A stretch of 64,000 nt of DNA from Augochlora pura (taxonomy: Eukaryota; Arthropoda; Insecta; Hymenoptera; Halictidae). Where the stretch lies: positions 9,114,001 through 9,178,000 of the forward strand of contig NC_135780.1 of NCBI RefSeq assembly GCF_028453695.1, given 5' to 3'. This document shows, one piece after another, positions 48,646 to 59,479 of the stretch. The number at the start of each line of letters is the position of its first letter. Position 1 is the stretch's first letter. Below the pieces are notes generated by a model that saw only the letters and a program-made list of their open reading frames with translations, did no database searches and was not told the origin of the DNA. The translations under genes were made by a program, and so were the position numbers.

Positions 48646-49965
48646 AAATGTCATCCAACACGCACTATTACCTGCAAAAATGAAACAATAAACGTCCCTT
48701 CTACTAAATAATATAACCACGAGCAAACAAAGTCATCGAAGCGAACGCATCGCGTCCGAGCAGCGGATAAAAGCAAATTTTCGTTCAACTTCGGTCTGTT
48801 ACACCGGGCAAACACAATCCCGGCAAAACGTCGTACTCGACGGGCACGCGGTGCGCGCGAAGTTGGCCGATTTGAAGGATCCCGTGGAACGGTCCCGCAA
48901 CATTTAAGTCCGCCTAGCCTGATTACGGTGCTCTCAATCTTCCCGGGGTCCAAACAATCCCGCAAATTGATATTGGCTTTGCGTCGCGGACATCCCGAAA
49001 ACCGAGCCAAGCCGCGGCGTTCGTCGAAACGAAATCATCGCCCGCGCGCGCGTGTGTGTGTATGTGTATATGTGTGTGTCTGGTCGGCGACCACGAGTTC
49101 ATTATACAGCTGTAATTAGGGCGACGCCCAGAAAGCACTTGTCGTCGAGAGGGTGAGAGACACGCCGGGGACGCGATATTAGTTCATTTTCGTGTCCTAA
49201 TGTCACCGCACCGGCACGTGTTTATGGGTGGGGGGCCATATTTACGAGTGTACGCTGCACGCCGCTCCGCCTGATCCTCGTTTTCTCCCAGCGTAAACCT
49301 AAACTCAGCGGCGTAGGACCCCGGGGGGCCGCTCGAATATCCCCCTCGCGCGATTCGATTCCACGGAGGACGATTTGAAAGAGTAATTCGACCCAGAAAC
49401 GAGTTCGTTCCGATTATAGATCACGTTTGAATTTCGAAAACTCGATCCGAATTTTAGCGCGAGATTAATATTACCGCGATATTATTTAATTATCGAGTCA
49501 AAGTTGACGCGGTTCGCGTCTACGTGCAAATCGGATCGAATCGATACGTTGAATTTCTTAGTTTGTTCCTAATATTTTTGTTTTAGTATAATAATCTCGG
49601 AGCTAATGTTAGGTTAGGTCTGGATCTGTCCAGGCCAACTTTCGCTCAGGTTTGAATAATTTGCCGGTGATACATGTTTAAATTAGGTTCATTACAGCTG
49701 GTTCACTTTTAGTCCGTGCCCGTCCACCGGTAATATTTAAACGTTGAAGTAAAGGTAGTCGTATGATAAATGCAAATCTTCTGTCTGGAATTGATTAGTG
49801 GCAGAAAGAGAACGTAGCTGTGATATAAATCGTAGCGCAAAGAGTTAACGACGAGACTGAACTTACTAAAAGCTTCTGCAATTTTTATTACACAATAGGA
49901 TATTTAATAAATCACTTCCTATGACAGAGTCATTGTATGGGATTCCAACAAACCCCGAACTATTT
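48646..49965. other. Intron-like DNA without recognised gene
   Basis: GC-rich at 48720-49520. A (GC)n/(TG)n microsatellite lies at 49043-49080. At 49835-49848 cgcaaagagttaa resembles an orphan TTAACCCTTTGC-type end. No gene. Confidence 0.5.
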
Positions 49966-50189
49966 TTAACACTAGGTTTACGGAGTAATAAAAGCAGCCG
50001 TTTTATATTTGTTTATGAAAGTAACGATTTATTCTAATCGTTAATGTAATCGATAAATAAATAAATATAAATAATTATAGTAAATATAATCGATAAATAA
50101 GCAATAAATGTATCTTTAAAATCTGAATAATAGTACGTTAACAAATCAGTGACCCGTCATTCTGACGGATTCCGAAAATCTAGTGTTAA
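49966..50189 (-). mobile_element. TTAA element M, copy 1
   Basis: TTAA flanks; ends CACTAGGTTTACGGA and TCCGAAAATCTAGTG. The palindrome CCGTCATTCTGACGG (50154-50168) is centred 25 bp inside the right TTAA. 224 bp including flanks. A near-identical inverted copy is at 58831-59067. No coding capacity. Confidence 0.9.
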
Positions 50190-51009
50190 ATTATCTACAA
50201 ACGTGTAAATAAATACTGATACAGTAATTTTATCACGGTCTCCTTATCTAATGCCATATTTAATGTTTTATACTATTAAACGATATTCTATTGATAGAAA
50301 TAAATAAAAATTAAGTAATAAATATTTTTATTATTAAAATTTTATTTCAAATTGATTGTAGTACACGGTGTCAAAAAATTCGGAAAGGGGTTGTTACGCG
50401 GGTTAATTATCGTTCGTAATTTGTTGCATGAACAGCAAGGGCTACGCCACTGTTCCGCTTCCCTCATCCACCAAAACCGAGGCAAACATATGGACGATTA
50501 TTTTCGCGCGGCACACATCGCACTCGTAGGTCACCCCGAAATTATCCACAAAATAATACGCGGCCCGGCGTAATTCTAATGTCGTGTAATTTCGTCGCGG
50601 CCGCTCGCGCCGATTTATGGATTAAATGAAAACCGCGGGAAATCGTTGATAAACGGGTTTGATTCCGGTTGCTTGCCGGCAAAAATTATGGCTCGCCCGC
50701 GTGGGACGACCGGGATTTATAGAAAAAAACAATTATTTAAAGCTATTATCGCGCCGCCGCGCCGGAAATCTGATCGAACGATTCCGTCCATTGAAAAAAA
50801 CACTCTGTTCTTTCCCGATACCATAAATCCACCACTTACTGAATAGCCGCGATACGTTTCGCAACGCGGCCGACGCGCGAACACGCAGACAGAAATTAAT
50901 CGTGCGCCGTAGTTAAAAACGTGTTACACTCTGCTCAATGAAACGGACACACTAAATTACGCGATTCTATGAAAAAGCGATAAAAAAGGGCGTATTGTAA
51001 ATTCGTTAT
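50190..51009. other. Intron-like DNA without recognised gene
   Basis: Open frames at 50352-50573 and 50646-50846 have ordinary amino-acid composition but no recognisable family and no splice context, so they are not called. Confidence 0.45.
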
Positions 51010-51719
51010 TTAACCAATTATCTGTGGCGCCCTCATTTAAAAGTGCGCACAGGTTTGTGTCGCCAGAATCGAGCCACGACGAGTATATTCGTCAATCACG
51101 GCGTAAGTTGCGCTGCTAAGATATTGGGTGAAAAAGATGAGTTTATTTTATAAAAATAATATTTACGCACTTGAAATTCTTACGTCGCACTGTACTTATT
51201 TGACAAGAACCGCCGACACTTGGTAAGATATGCACTGACACACCTTTTTTGGGGTTTGATACAGCAAGATGAAGATCAAGATCACCGAAAATTCAAAGTT
51301 GCTGCACTGCTCACGAGTTAGCTTTCTAGTTTATAAATCCACTTTTTCACTTTTGCCTTTGTCCCTTTTAGGTTAACATCTAAAAAACGTTATCATCGCA
51401 CATAAATAAATTCATTATGCGAACTGGTAAACTTTTTCAACCAGTGCATACGGGACGCATGACATCATCTCAAACTGTTCATATTTTCTATTTGTTTGTT
51501 TTATTCCGGCATAGCCGCAAAATATTCTAAACATCTTGAAATTTCAGAATATGTTTTGTTTTTCTCAAAAAGACGATTTTAAATAGCTGATAAATAGAAA
51601 CGCAATTTAAATAGCCAATGGTCACTGATTTGTACGCATGACGAGTATACTCGTCAATACACAAAATTTTTCCACGTCTCCATGACGAGTATACTCGTCA
51701 ATCACAGTTAACTGGTTAA
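51010..51719 (-). mobile_element. TTAA element H, copy 2
   Basis: TTAA at both ends; the right end cacagttaactggttaa and the left end ttaaccaattatctgtgg form the inverted repeat. Palindromes TGACGAGTATACTCGTCA at 51639-51656 and 51683-51700 are again exactly 44 bp apart, the outer one centred 24.5 bp from the TTAA. 710 bp, slightly longer than copy 1, opposite orientation. The left end has more mismatches than in copy 1. Confidence 0.9.
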
Positions 51720-52033
51720 ATATTGAATAACAATACGTCGCGTCGTTGGCGTCGAGAACACATTGCTCGCCACGGATTAACAAATTCTTACGGCGGAATA
51801 AAAACAACGACATTAATCCTTTTACCAACATTTTAACAACAGAACTTTCTTCTTATTCGCCTCAAATTTTTAGGAATTTATTAAACACAGGGAATAATAT
51901 AAAAATTGAAATAACAGTGCAATAAATCTCATCGATGTTCAGACTTACTCATTGATCGCAAACGATATTATTAATTTTTTCGTTTCGCGAATCTACATTA
52001 ACAATCAACAAAACGTCGACTCTTTCAGCTCAC
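51720..52033. other. AT-rich spacer between H and A
   Basis: No feature recognised. Confidence 0.5.
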
Positions 52034-52284
52034 TTAACCCTTTGCACTCGAATGGTGACACAGAGGCCCCACTAAAATTATTCTATTACGTTCGAAAGTA
52101 ATTTTTATAACAGTAAAGTTTAGATTTAGAAAATTGTCGAGTAGCGAGACTGTCGCAACGAGTTGCAAGAATCAATTTCGGACGCATAAAAGTGCACACT
52201 TTATCGCATAGAATAGAAATACTATGTGCCAGGAAAATTGCTTCATATTTACAGCTTGAAACGGCTTCGAGTGCAAAGGGTTAA
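52034..52284 (+). mobile_element. TTAA element A, copy at 52.0 kb
   Basis: Both TTAA intact, ends TTAACCCTTTGCACTCGA and its complement, 251 bp. The palindrome is decayed in this copy (tggtgacacagaggcccc). Same orientation as the other copies. Confidence 0.92.
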
Positions 52285-52925
52285 AAGTTTGCAGAAGAAA
52301 AAAAAGAATCGGCGACCGGAACGAACAGGTGGAAAACAGGTGGAGGCCGATTTAATTGGTAGTTCGAATGCGTTCGTCGGGGTCGCGGGAAGGAGCAGCT
52401 GCCGGCAATAATTCATGGTGTAACCATGACTTAATCAGAGACGGTTTCCACTTTGCATTAAGAAGCAAGTCTTAGACAAAGGAAATCACTCGCTGATTCC
52501 CTTCGTTATGTACCACTCGAAGTTTCTGTAACAAGTCCGGACACGGCGGGAACTTCACTGCCGCGGCGACAAACTACGCGCGGGCGTGCAACTGTTTGAA
52601 AACTAATATCGAGCGAAAATTACTGTATAGACAGGCCGAGTAATAATATTTGTCCGACGTTAATACACTGCGGGGGAATATTTTCCGCGAAATCGACGCC
52701 CGGCTCTTTGAGAATCCAATTAGCGTTCGACGAACCACACGCCCCCCCCCCCCCCCCCCCCCCCCTCCCCCCCTTAATATTCTGTCATTGCCGTGCTCGC
52801 AGTTTCTAAACGAAAATAAAATAAACGGCGACGCGAGCCTTTTTATTCAATGGCTTGTTTTGCATTAACTATTGATGCCGTTGCGTATACTGTCAATTCA
52901 CGCCGAACACTTTGCTTCTCCTTAG
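52285..52925. other. Intron-like DNA with a 32-bp C-rich run
   Basis: 52742-52773 is 24 C, one T and 7 C. Otherwise mixed composition with no recognised gene. Confidence 0.55.
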
Positions 52926-53480
52926 CGGTAAGTGTAGATTTATGTATTTAATTTATTGTATTATATTACGTTGTATTATGTCATATTACGTTCTATTATG
53001 TCATATTACGTTGTATTATGTCATATTATCGTTGTATTATGTTATATTTAATTTATTGTATTATATTACGTTGTATTATGTCATATTATATTATAGTATA
53101 TTGTATTTGTATTTTAATTGCAATTGCAATTGTATTGTATTATTAGTATATTTCTATTGATTACATCCTTATTCGTAGGTTGTAGATTTAAATATATAGT
53201 TTAGTGTATTATATTATATTATATATTATAGTATATTGTATTGTATTGTATTATTAGTATATTTCCATTCCATTATATCCTTATTGGTAAGTAGTAGATT
53301 TATATATATATAGTTCATTCTATTATATTACATTATATTATATGTATATTATAGAATATTGTATTGTAATTGTATTCTATTTTATTCTATCGATTCTACC
53401 CCCTTCATTACATCATTACATCATTATACTATTATTATTATTTTGTAATACTATTATTATACCATCATAACATTATATAA
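52926..53480. repeat. TATTACGTTGTATTATGTCA-type AT minisatellite
   Basis: Units tattacgttgtattatgtca of about 20 bp repeat at 52968-53090, and longer blocks containing ttgtattgtattattagtat recur at 53130, 53230 and 53350. Confidence 0.8.
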
Positions 53481-54307
53481 AAATATTATACAGTAATATT
53501 TTATGCAAAATAAAAATTCCCTATCTCTCTTCCAACGTGGAAAATTGCAATAAGAATTTCTCTCCACCAACATTTAAAAAAATGTTTAAATAAATTCTCA
53601 TACTTGTGAAATTGATCCTCTGCGCAATATTTTACCATCCCTACCACTAAAATTGCATAAACAATAAAGGACGAGTGTAATGCGAGTGATTGGTAAGCTA
53701 AACGCACTAATTCCATTGCGTCGGTATTGTGTCAATTAGCGGTATTAGCAGCCGTCGAATCGAAACTTGAACAAGTCGAAGCCGACGCGCGCGTTCGCCC
53801 GGCGTCGGATACGCCTTGGGATCGATACCAATCAAGATATCCGTACGTAAAGGAATTCTGGTTTGCAGGGAGTTCGTGCCGCGGCAGAACGCCCGCCGAA
53901 GTTGTCGTTTAAACGACCGACGAAGTAATCTGTTTGCGGACCGTGCCATACCAGAAGTGAAGCCTTCAAACTGACAAACGGCCACGCTTGAAAACTTCGC
54001 GCCCACATCGCGGCGAACTTTATCGTCGCGCGATCCCACGGAACTGTTGTCGAATCCGATCAACAACGATCTCACGGAGGTTATCATTTTTCAACAGAAT
54101 CGTTCCTTATCCCCTCGATCGATTCCTCTTATTTATAAATTTCGGGAACGCGGTGGAAAATGTTGCTAATATTCTTCTTTTGGAATCAAGAATTTTTTTC
54201 TATAGAATTTATATGAATTTTCTGTGAAATATTGTTTATATAAGGCAAGATTCACGAGATTCTATTGTCTTATATGTTCTTCGTTAATTTTTCTATTTAT
54301 TAATAAT
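53481..54307. other. Intron-like DNA without recognised gene
   Basis: GC-rich at 53700-54110, AT-rich elsewhere. Frames on both strands overlap and no domain is recognised. Confidence 0.5.
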
Positions 54308-54620
54308 TTAACCCCCTTAGCGCTGGCGAAAAATGCCTTATACTTAATACCTTTGTTATTTATGTAATTTCCAATGAATATAGAAAAATTGGCGTCACTG
54401 TTTCATTCTCAATTTCGTCCTTAACCCTTTCACTACGGCAGTGTCGTTCGCCGAAGTACTGTCGCCGAACGAAAGTTCACGTCAGAAATGCACAGTGCGT
54501 GTGATTTTCTGTATATACGTTTTTCTTAGTTTTAAATAACAACTGTGTTGAATAAAACAATCATTGCTCTAATGTATCAAGTATATTTACATTTTTAATA
54601 TGAAAGAACCTACACAAATA

Positions 54621-54869
54621 TTAACCCTTTAAATTCGAGTGGTGACTCTGAGGCACCACTAAAATTATTCTGTTACGTTGCAAAATAATTTTTGTAACAA
54701 TAAGGTTTTGATTGAAAAAATGATCAAGTAGTAAAACTGTTGGCAGGAAGTCACAACAATAAATTTTGTATGCATAAAAGTTGATTTTGTTAAATAGAAT
54801 AGAAATACCACGAACCAGAAAAATTACTTCAGATTTACAGTTAAAATGGCTCCGAGTTCAAAGGGTTAA
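54621..54869 (+). mobile_element. TTAA element A inserted in B
   Basis: Both TTAA intact; ends ccctttaaattcgag and ctccgagttcaaaggg form a compensated variant of the usual CCCTTTGCACTCGA (both ends share the TTGAA change). Palindrome TGGTGACTCTGAGGCACCA is present. 249 bp. Confidence 0.92.
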
Positions 54870-54987
54870 AATACAAAATTATTTTTGTATTTTGCCTACG
54901 GATGGCAGTTGCATACACATCATTTGGATGCCGAATATATACGGCACCCGTACACACAGATCGTCCCGTGAATGCCGAATATATACA

Positions 54988-55556
54988 GTAGCGGTCAAAA
55001 ATTTAAGACGACGAATTTAATTTCAATTATACACGTGTAATGTGAGTACATACTATCTTTCCAATCAGTTTCTTATTTGGGGATAATGAAGACAAATGCT
55101 TGACCTTCTAATTCTCGAAGGCTCGTGTGTTAAATGTAAACATTATTGAGTCAACAATATTGACAATATTTCTGTAATATTTACTGTAATATTACAGTAG
55201 AGAAATGTGAAAAATTAATAGATTCAATGCCAAAAAGATGTGCTGAGGTTATAAAAAATAATGGATGTTGGACGAAATACGAAATATTTGTATTGAAAAC
55301 CATTTTTTTTCTGTTTATTTTCTCCTATTATTTTGTAGTCTTAAACTTTTGTCAATGGAAATGTAAAATAGATTTACTTTTTTGTTATATATTCTAACTA
55401 ATAAGTTCAAAACCGAACATAAATGTTTTTGTAACTGTTTAAATAAATGAGTAGACGATTATAATTAAAGATAAAACATGATAGCTTATGTTATTTATAA
55501 AATATTAATAATTCCTTTCTTTTTTCCTTCTCGTCTTAAATTTTTGTCCGCTACTG
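54988..55556 (+). mobile_element. Tc1-like element D, copy 2, inserted in B
   Basis: Starts CAGTAGCGGTCAAAAATTTA and ends GTCCGCTACTG, flanked by TA on both sides (54986-54987, 55557-55558). Removing it with one TA restores the B direct repeat (gaatatata then cgtcactcgtaac). 569 bp; an internal deletion derivative. The transposase remnant reads on the plus strand. Confidence 0.93.
55200..55280 (+). pseudogene. Tc1-family transposase C-terminal remnant
   Basis: 27 codons containing LIDSMPKRCAEVIKNNG and ending WTKY, collinear with the remnant in copy 1; one residue differs (C for F before the W). No catalytic domain remains. Confidence 0.7.
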
Positions 55557-55699
55557 TACGTCACTCGTAACGAAACGGTTAATACACAGCTTTTTGAATT
55601 ACGTAAATATTGCTTTTCGTTTGGTTTGTATGAACCTATTTCCAAACCCTAGTAAAACCGTGAAATTTGGCTTTCTCGCTCGGCGCTAAGAGGGGTTCA

Positions 55700-57036
55700 A
55701 ACGCAATCGTTTAGAACAACGCTACTATAATTTATAATTCGCTTCGCATAAACAGCGTTTTCCAGCTCGGCGGACAAAAATTGAAGCGCTAATGAACGCG
55801 CTCGCGCTCTTTGAGAGTCTTCCGAGAGAATTGAAATCTCCGCCGGCTCGGATAACGCGACGGCCGCGCTTGCGCTCTGTAAGCTAATCGAATCGTTCGA
55901 GGCCCGCGGTGAAAAATTTGCAACATCAGTAGAAAACGCTCGAGTATTTAAGCGAGCATTGGGAGGCCGCGGTTTTGTTCCAAGATCGCGGCATTGTTTC
56001 GCCGTTGAATGCACAATCGCGTTAGCGCCCGTTCCACAAGCGAAATATTCGAGTTTCAATTGTGTTTCGTCCGCGGCGCGGCGACGACGGAACGTCGCTC
56101 GCTAATTTCGATGGGGTGGGGGGCAGAGAGGGAAGAGAGGGGATCGCGGAGGCCGAAGAATAAACGTTGCAGTAACTGCACCGACCGGAATTGCGCAGCT
56201 TTCGTCAAACCGAAACGTAACTGAGGATCGAGTGGCGCGACTAACATAAGCTGCTTAGAATTTACGAGTTAGGCAGGCGAGCGTCTCTCTCTCTCCCTCT
56301 CTCTCTCTAGCGCGCGCGCGCTCTCTCTACGTTTTCCGGGGCCACCCCTCTCTACGGGCGGCCCGAACTTTACTTCGCGACCACGGACGCCCGTCTCATG
56401 AATTTCCATCCCATTAAGAATCACGCGGTAGATTATCATTTGAATAGTAATCGAAGAAAGGAGCCGCAATGAATATTAAGTGTAAAAAGTTTCGCGACGG
56501 AATTCCGTCCGAATGGGCTCCCGCGGGAACCCGGGGACCCGCGTTTAGAAAAATCTTGATCCGAGTCGGCTGTTACGGGTTTCGTGCCGCGTTCCGTGCC
56601 AACTTTCCGCGTCGATGCTATCTACGTTAACGTCCGAAATTTTCGACGGTATCCGTCGCAGACGTCTCGCGGCCCCGCGAAATTAATTTCGAGGCACGCG
56701 TTCGTGACGCGAATTAATTTCTAAGGTTATCGACCTGCGCGCGGTGATCGAATATTCTTGTAAAAAGTTGGCGAATGTGATGCCTTTCTTGTTTAACAAT
56801 ATATTTGTATACTTTGATAGTTCAGATATTTTTGTTTAGAATATTTTAATTTATGCTTGTTAAATATGTAAATAAATCGGATTAATTACGCGTTCACAGA
56901 ATCGACGTAAATTGGTCCAAAAATTTCGATTGTAGTAGCTAGTTATCAATTTGATTAATTATTAAAATTCTATCAACATGATAGGAATTGCAATATATAA
57001 CATTTATATGATATTGTATATAATAAGTACACGATA
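55700..57036. other. Intron-like DNA without recognised gene
   Basis: GC- and CpG-rich at 55720-56760 with (CT)n and (GC)n runs near 56284-56326. The frames lack domains. AT-rich after 56760. Confidence 0.5.
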
Positions 57037-57130
57037 AATATAAAATTTCCTTTTTCATCTAAGAATTTAGCGCGATCGAAGAAATTCTAATCGTGCAACT
57101 TCTAAAGAAAATGGCACGGCAAGGGGTTAA
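57037..57130 (+). mobile_element. TTAA element P, fragment
   Basis: Ends gaaaatggcacggcaaggggttaa-like (the P type-1 end) with TTAA at 57127-57130. The preceding aattctaatcgtgcaacttc aligns with the 18.3-kb copy. The left part is missing. Confidence 0.7.
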
Positions 57131-57868
57131 ATAACATTTTTTCTTTACTTTGTGGCATAGAATGCACTGACAAAGTTTGGACATTAAAATCTGGGACACC
57201 TTGTACATATATGAAATGAAATACTCGAGAACGCGGTTTATAAGACTGAATATTACAGAAATCATTTTGTATCCGAATAAAAATTAATATCATAACACTC
57301 GCGTTCTCGAACGCATTAAAAAAGTTAAAAGTACCTTAATTAATACGTTGAACAAATAACAAATATATTTAAAAAAAAAAATTCGTGGCCCTGTCGATGC
57401 CAAACGCGTGGCTCTCTACGGATTGCCATAACTCGGGGATAGCCTTATGACATCTATACCCAAATCTGATATAAAATTAGAATTTAAAAAAATATATTTC
57501 CAGCATTCATATTTTTTTCGACAGCTCGAACATCGGTCGCAGATAGACAGCTGGATTTCGAGTGCAAAGGGGTAAACATTTCCTATTCATATTACCGATT
57601 ACAGTTGTTTCGGTTTCGGGGGCGCATCGGTCGGCCATAATCCCGATGTTCTCGATTCACGGCTGTAAAATACAATGTACTAGAGTGCCGTGATTGACGG
57701 GGACAAAGTGGATAACGTCGTTCGCGTTACCAACAATTCGATTTATCTGTAAGACCAACGATAAGGGTATCCGATACCGGTCGTGACATCAATGCGCAGT
57801 TCGTTGCTATACACGGCGTCCGTTGCGTTCGATTCCGTATCGATGATTGGTCGGGGGTCGCAGCTTTT

Positions 57869-57922
<54 letters not shown>

Positions 57923-58830
57923 CGCTCGACGCAGATACCGTGCACGTGTGTACATTGTACGGCCGCTCTCTTAGCGATTGTTTGCCGCGGTACCAATGTT
58001 TTTAGGGATACTTCTGACGTAACTTTGTTTATGGAAAATCTGGCGTTCGGATGCCGCAGATTCGATCGCTCGCTGCAACGCGATACGCGCGCAGTTCAGT
58101 CTCTCGGCGGAGCTTTGTGCAATTTATACGATCCAAGGATAATCTTTCAACAGATTTCAAGATAGAAAATTAATGAGAGATTATAGTGTGGATGAAAGTG
58201 CTGTGCAAAACTGTCGCGAAGTGTGTGAATTGTTTAGGGGTAGACAGAAAGTTCATAAGAATTAATGCAGTTAATATACTGTTGTTTTATGTCGATTTTT
58301 GTTTAAATGGAGGAGCTCACACTATAAATAATTTTAGCTTAATATTGTATGATACTTAACCTAACAAAATCGATATCTACTCTATTTCTGTTAGCTGAAT
58401 AATGTATTATATAGTATATTATAATATATATGGTATATAATTAGTCTGGTATATATATAGTAAAGTCTGCCGACTTTTATGCAAAATAAAAATTGTTCAA
58501 ATCAATTATAAGAAATATAAGCCGAATAAAAATGTTTCTCCTTTTAATTAATTAATATAGCAAGGTATACATAACACTAAAAATCAAGAAATTCTCCTTA
58601 TATTTTTCACCGACTCATTTTTAAAGAAAATATATAAAATCCACAATATAATTAATTACAAATACCATAACATTCGTTATTACAAGAAACATAAATCGAA
58701 TAAAAATGTTTTCCCTCTTAAATAATTAATTTAGCAAGGTATACATAAAAATCTCGAATTCTCCTTATATTTTTCACCGAGTCATTTTTTAAGAAAATGC
58801 ATAAAATCTGCAATCTAGTTATTAATAGTA
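57131..58830. other. Intron-like DNA with a (CT)24 microsatellite
   Basis: 57150-57215 contains tgggacaccttgtaca, resembling repeat ends seen in J elements. 57385-57470 shares a segment with 45286-45470. A (CT)24 run is at 57871-57919. GC-rich 57590-58140 holds gttcagtctctcggcggagc (58096-58115), which resembles an arthropod initiator TCAGT, but nothing else supports a promoter. AT-rich after 58300. Confidence 0.5.
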
Positions 58831-59067
58831 TTATCACTAGATTCACGGAATCCGTCAAAATGACTGATTCCGAATCTGAATCACTGATTTGTTAACGTAC
58901 TATTATTCAGATTTTAAAGATAAATTTATTGCTTATTTATCGATTATATTTACTATAATTATTTATATTTATTTATTTATCGATTACATTAACGATTAGA
59001 ATAAATCGTTACTATCATAAACAAATATAAAACGGCTGCTTTTATTACTCCGTAAACCTAGTGTTAT
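58831..59067 (+). mobile_element. M element, copy 2, in a TTAT target
   Basis: Ends CACTAGATTCACGGA and CGTAAACCTAGTG, inverted relative to 49966-50189 and very similar along its length. Flanked on both sides by TTAT (58831-58834, 59064-59067) rather than TTAA. The palindrome gtcaaaatgac (58854-58864) is centred 25 bp from the TTAT. Confidence 0.9.
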
Positions 59068-59446
59068 ACACTTCGCCATCCTCGTTTCACATTAAATACA
59101 TTCAATCGCGACCCCGACAGGTCCATTCACAATCCCTCGACGAACAAAGGGGGCCGGAAGAACCGTCTCCAGTCGCCGTAGAAAAACAGTGTCCGCGAAG
59201 ACTCGCTACAAAATCGAATGTATCATCGTCGACGCGAACGACGGAGCGGTCCATTATCTGCTTGAAACATTGCCCGTAGAAAGGGAGGACAAATTCGTCG
59301 CAATTATTCTCATCGGCGTGGATTAAGTGCGAATTGTTCGAGGACGCGGCGCTGCTGCCCGCCCCCCGGTTGATCCGCCGTTACAAATGAACACGGCTCG
59401 CGCAGGTGGTTCTTTCAAGCCTACGCCCGCGGAACGGCGAGCCGGC
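59068..59446. other. Intron-like DNA without recognised gene
   Basis: GC-rich; no gene recognised. At 59405-59413 ggtggttct can pair with agaaccacc at 59506-59514, enclosing the conserved 33-mer. Confidence 0.5.
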
Positions 59447-59479
59447 TAAAATGGATTACATATTGCTGTCCCGGCTTGC
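59447..59479 (+). other. Conserved 33-mer, copy 1
   Basis: Starts taaaatggattacata and ends gctgtcccggcttgc. It matches the minus strand of 62805-62837 at 32 of 33 positions, including 28 identical bases in a row. Flanks are not alignable except for a cacttg motif 11-14 bp downstream. Nearby gcgagccgg (59439-59447) could pair with ccggcttgc (59471-59479), placing most of the motif in a hairpin loop. Function unknown. Confidence 0.75.

Larger units (their letters stand above)
54421..55582 (-). mobile_element. TTAA element B, second layer of the nest
   Basis: Ends TTAACCCTTTCACTACGG and cgtaacgaaacggttaa, with exact TTAA duplication in F. Near the right end two copies of atgccgaatatata lie 46 bp apart. 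Once the Tc1-like insert is subtracted, the outer one is centred 24.5 bp from the TTAA. Related to L (shared tacggcagt and ggcacccgta). Hosts A at 54621 and D at 54988. Confidence 0.88.
54308..55699 (+). mobile_element. TTAA element F, outer layer of the large nest
   Basis: The left part 54308-54420 and right part 55583-55699 together match the intact F at 26707-26968. Element B sits at the internal TTAA: intact cgtccTTAAtacac, here cgtccTTAA...TTAAtacac. The right flank has decayed to TTCA, and about 27 bp covering the palindrome near the left end is deleted. The outer element is therefore old. Confidence 0.9.

Noticed and set aside
58090..58140. Initiator-like gttcagtctctcggcgga as a promoter
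   Set aside because: A single short match in GC-rich DNA; no TATA box, transcript or downstream first exon supports it.
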